Origin: Argonema galeatum A003/A1
GTDB taxonomy: Bacteria; Cyanobacteriota; Cyanobacteriia; Cyanobacteriales; Aerosakkonemataceae
NCBI RefSeq assembly: GCF_023333595.1
Contig: NZ_JAIQZM010000011.1
Location: forward strand, 26,726-90,725
Length of the DNA: 64,000 bases
Reading direction: 5' to 3'
The position numbers were made by a program, and so were the translations under genes. Below, piece by piece: positions 63,257 through 64,000 of this stretch; within the stretch, counting starts at the first letter, position 1, and the number at the start of each line of letters is the position of its first letter. Under the pieces are notes generated by a model. It did not search any database and was not told the DNA's origin. It saw only the letters and a list, made by a program, of their open reading frames with translations.

Positions 63257-63398
63257 GAGGAATTAGTGATTGGTGATTGGTGATTGGTGATTGGGAATTG
63301 GGGAATTGGGGAATTGAGAATTGAAAAATTGGGGAATTGAAAAATTGGGAATTCTCCCCCACTCTTCCCTAGCCCCTAGCCCCTAGCCCCTAGCCCCT
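63257..63398. repeat. GGTGATT / GGGAATT / CCCCTAG simple repeats between pntA and pntB
   Basis: TTGGTGA x4 at about 63270-63294, GGGAATT-type units at 63290-63350, and CCCCTAG x4 at 63370-63397. They separate two genes of one operon. Confidence 0.85.
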
Positions 63399-64000
63399 TC
63401 ATCTGCGGAACATCTTGAGCATCCGTTGGGTGACGAGAAAGCCGCCGGAAATGTTGATTGTACCGATGAGAATTGCGATCGCGCCCAAAATTGTACTAGG
63501 TGAAGTTAGCGAACTGGATATCTGGAGAATGCCGCCAATGATAATAATCCCGCTGATTGCATTGGTGACGCTCATCAAGGGCGTGTGCAGAGCGGGTTTG
63601 ACGTTCCAAATCACTTGCCAGCCAACGAAGCAAGCCAGCACAAATACGGTGAAGTGAGACAGGAACGAAGGAGGGGCCGCGATACCGACGCCCAAGAGAG
63701 CTAAGCCAGTTAGTCCCAGTACGACTAAATCGTTCGTCCCGAAGGTGGATGTCGGTTTGGCTGGTGCTTTTACCGCTGCCTCGACTGGTTTTGCGGGTGT
63801 AGCAGAGGGTTGCGGCGGTGAAGGTGCTGCTTTTGGCGGCGGCGGAGGTAGTTCTTCGCCTTCGTAGATTAGGAGGGCTCCGCGAACCACCTCATCGTCC
63901 ATATCGACTTTGTATTGACCGGATTTGGTCATATCGTCGAGCAAGTGCCAAAGATTGCTGCCATAAAGCTGACTCGACTGTTGCGCCAGACGGCTAGGCA
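63399..64000 (-). CDS. pntA: NAD(P) transhydrogenase subunit alpha, 5' part beyond the window
   Basis: The frame is open to base 64000 and reads ...[15 protein letters not shown], the end of the NAD-binding domain I, then a Pro/Ala-rich linker ([17 protein letters not shown]) and four membrane helices of the PntA2 type ([19 protein letters not shown] to QRMLKMFRR). Domain I and the membrane part are therefore in one polypeptide, as in Synechocystis, not split into pntA1 and pntA2. The TTG at 63944 is internal, not the start. Confidence 0.93.
   Translation of the reverse strand, partial: PSRLAQQSSQLYGSNLWHLLDDMTKSGQYKVDMDDEVVRGALLIYEGEELPPPPPKAAPSPPQPSATPAKPVEAAVKAPAKPTSTFGTNDLVVLGLTGLALLGVGIAAPPSFLSHFTVFVLACFVGWQVIWNVKPALHTPLMSVTNAISGIIIIGGILQISSSLTSPSTILGAIAILIGTINISGGFLVTQRMLKMFRR

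Noticed and set aside
63399..63944. Separate pntA2 gene starting at TTG 63944
   Set aside because: The reading frame continues upstream to the window edge with transhydrogenase domain I residues, so this is the C-terminal part of a fused PntA.

Overview
The window is chromosomal DNA from a filamentous cyanobacterium, most likely a non-heterocystous Oscillatoriales-type organism (Microcoleus/Oscillatoria-like); the genus is inference. The evidence is hetR with an upstream gene encoding an RGSGR peptide, a plastoquinol terminal oxidase, pxcA, ycf46, a cyanobacterial group 2 sigma factor, FurA, DUF1816 and DUF2808 proteins, xisH/xisI, and very frequent GCGATCGC (HIP1) palindromes. Simple heptamer repeats of the AATCCAA type and hairpin elements are everywhere, some of them inside coding sequences.

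Layout. 1-1.9 kb: a lipoprotein gene broken by one in-frame stop and running off the left edge, then a tiny gene whose stop codon lies inside an integron attC-like palindrome. 1.9-8.7 kb: housekeeping genes (trpD, carA, a STAS protein with a probable AUU start, Mini-RNase III, a SpoU rRNA methylase, DUF1816, a hydrolase, a CAP-domain protein). 8.9-13.3 kb: a degraded accessory zone with a DsbA remnant, Rpn-like nuclease genes, a DUF2283/putative toxin pair, and an ISL3 element joining the halves of two unrelated broken genes. 13.5-22.8 kb: gatA, a Tse2-like gene pair, a large RecB/UvrD-type recombination protein, pxcA, PTOX, a lipase, a VOC protein and a VTE6-like membrane protein, with two copies of a MITE at gene ends. 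23.3-26.9 kb: a tandem duplication of a surface-type protein gene.

26.9-31.2 kb: an SDR, exonuclease III, xisHI, a ParE/antitoxin pair and a Uma2 nuclease. 31.3-34.8 kb: an acetolactate-synthase-like enzyme beside succinate-semialdehyde dehydrogenase, which matches the cyanobacterial 2-oxoglutarate decarboxylase/SSADH bypass of the TCA cycle. 35.5-37.9 kb: two paralogous convergent modules, each a receiver-only protein facing a DUF2294 protein. 38-41.4 kb: a zinc alcohol dehydrogenase, then patX-like and hetR. 41.5-48 kb: an Rrp8-like methyltransferase, a compact C5-methyltransferase / Z1 ATPase / PD-(D/E)XK restriction-type operon, and a VapBC-like pair with a frameshifted toxin.

48.2-64 kb: core genes again: tRNA-Pro(CGG), lipA, gpsA, sigC, two tandem fur genes (the first with an aberrant C-terminus), peptidoglycan-binding and SH3 proteins, ycf46, the cluster rpmH-rnpA-PH-yidC-khpB-yceD, a DUF2808 protein and pntB-pntA (pntA is cut by the right edge).

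The most noteworthy items are the patX-hetR pair, the attC-like cassette, the compact Z1 operon, the duplicated REC/DUF2294 modules, the ISL3-mediated double truncation, and mobile repeats that supply start or stop codons to trpD, an SDR gene, the recombination gene and the lipase gene.
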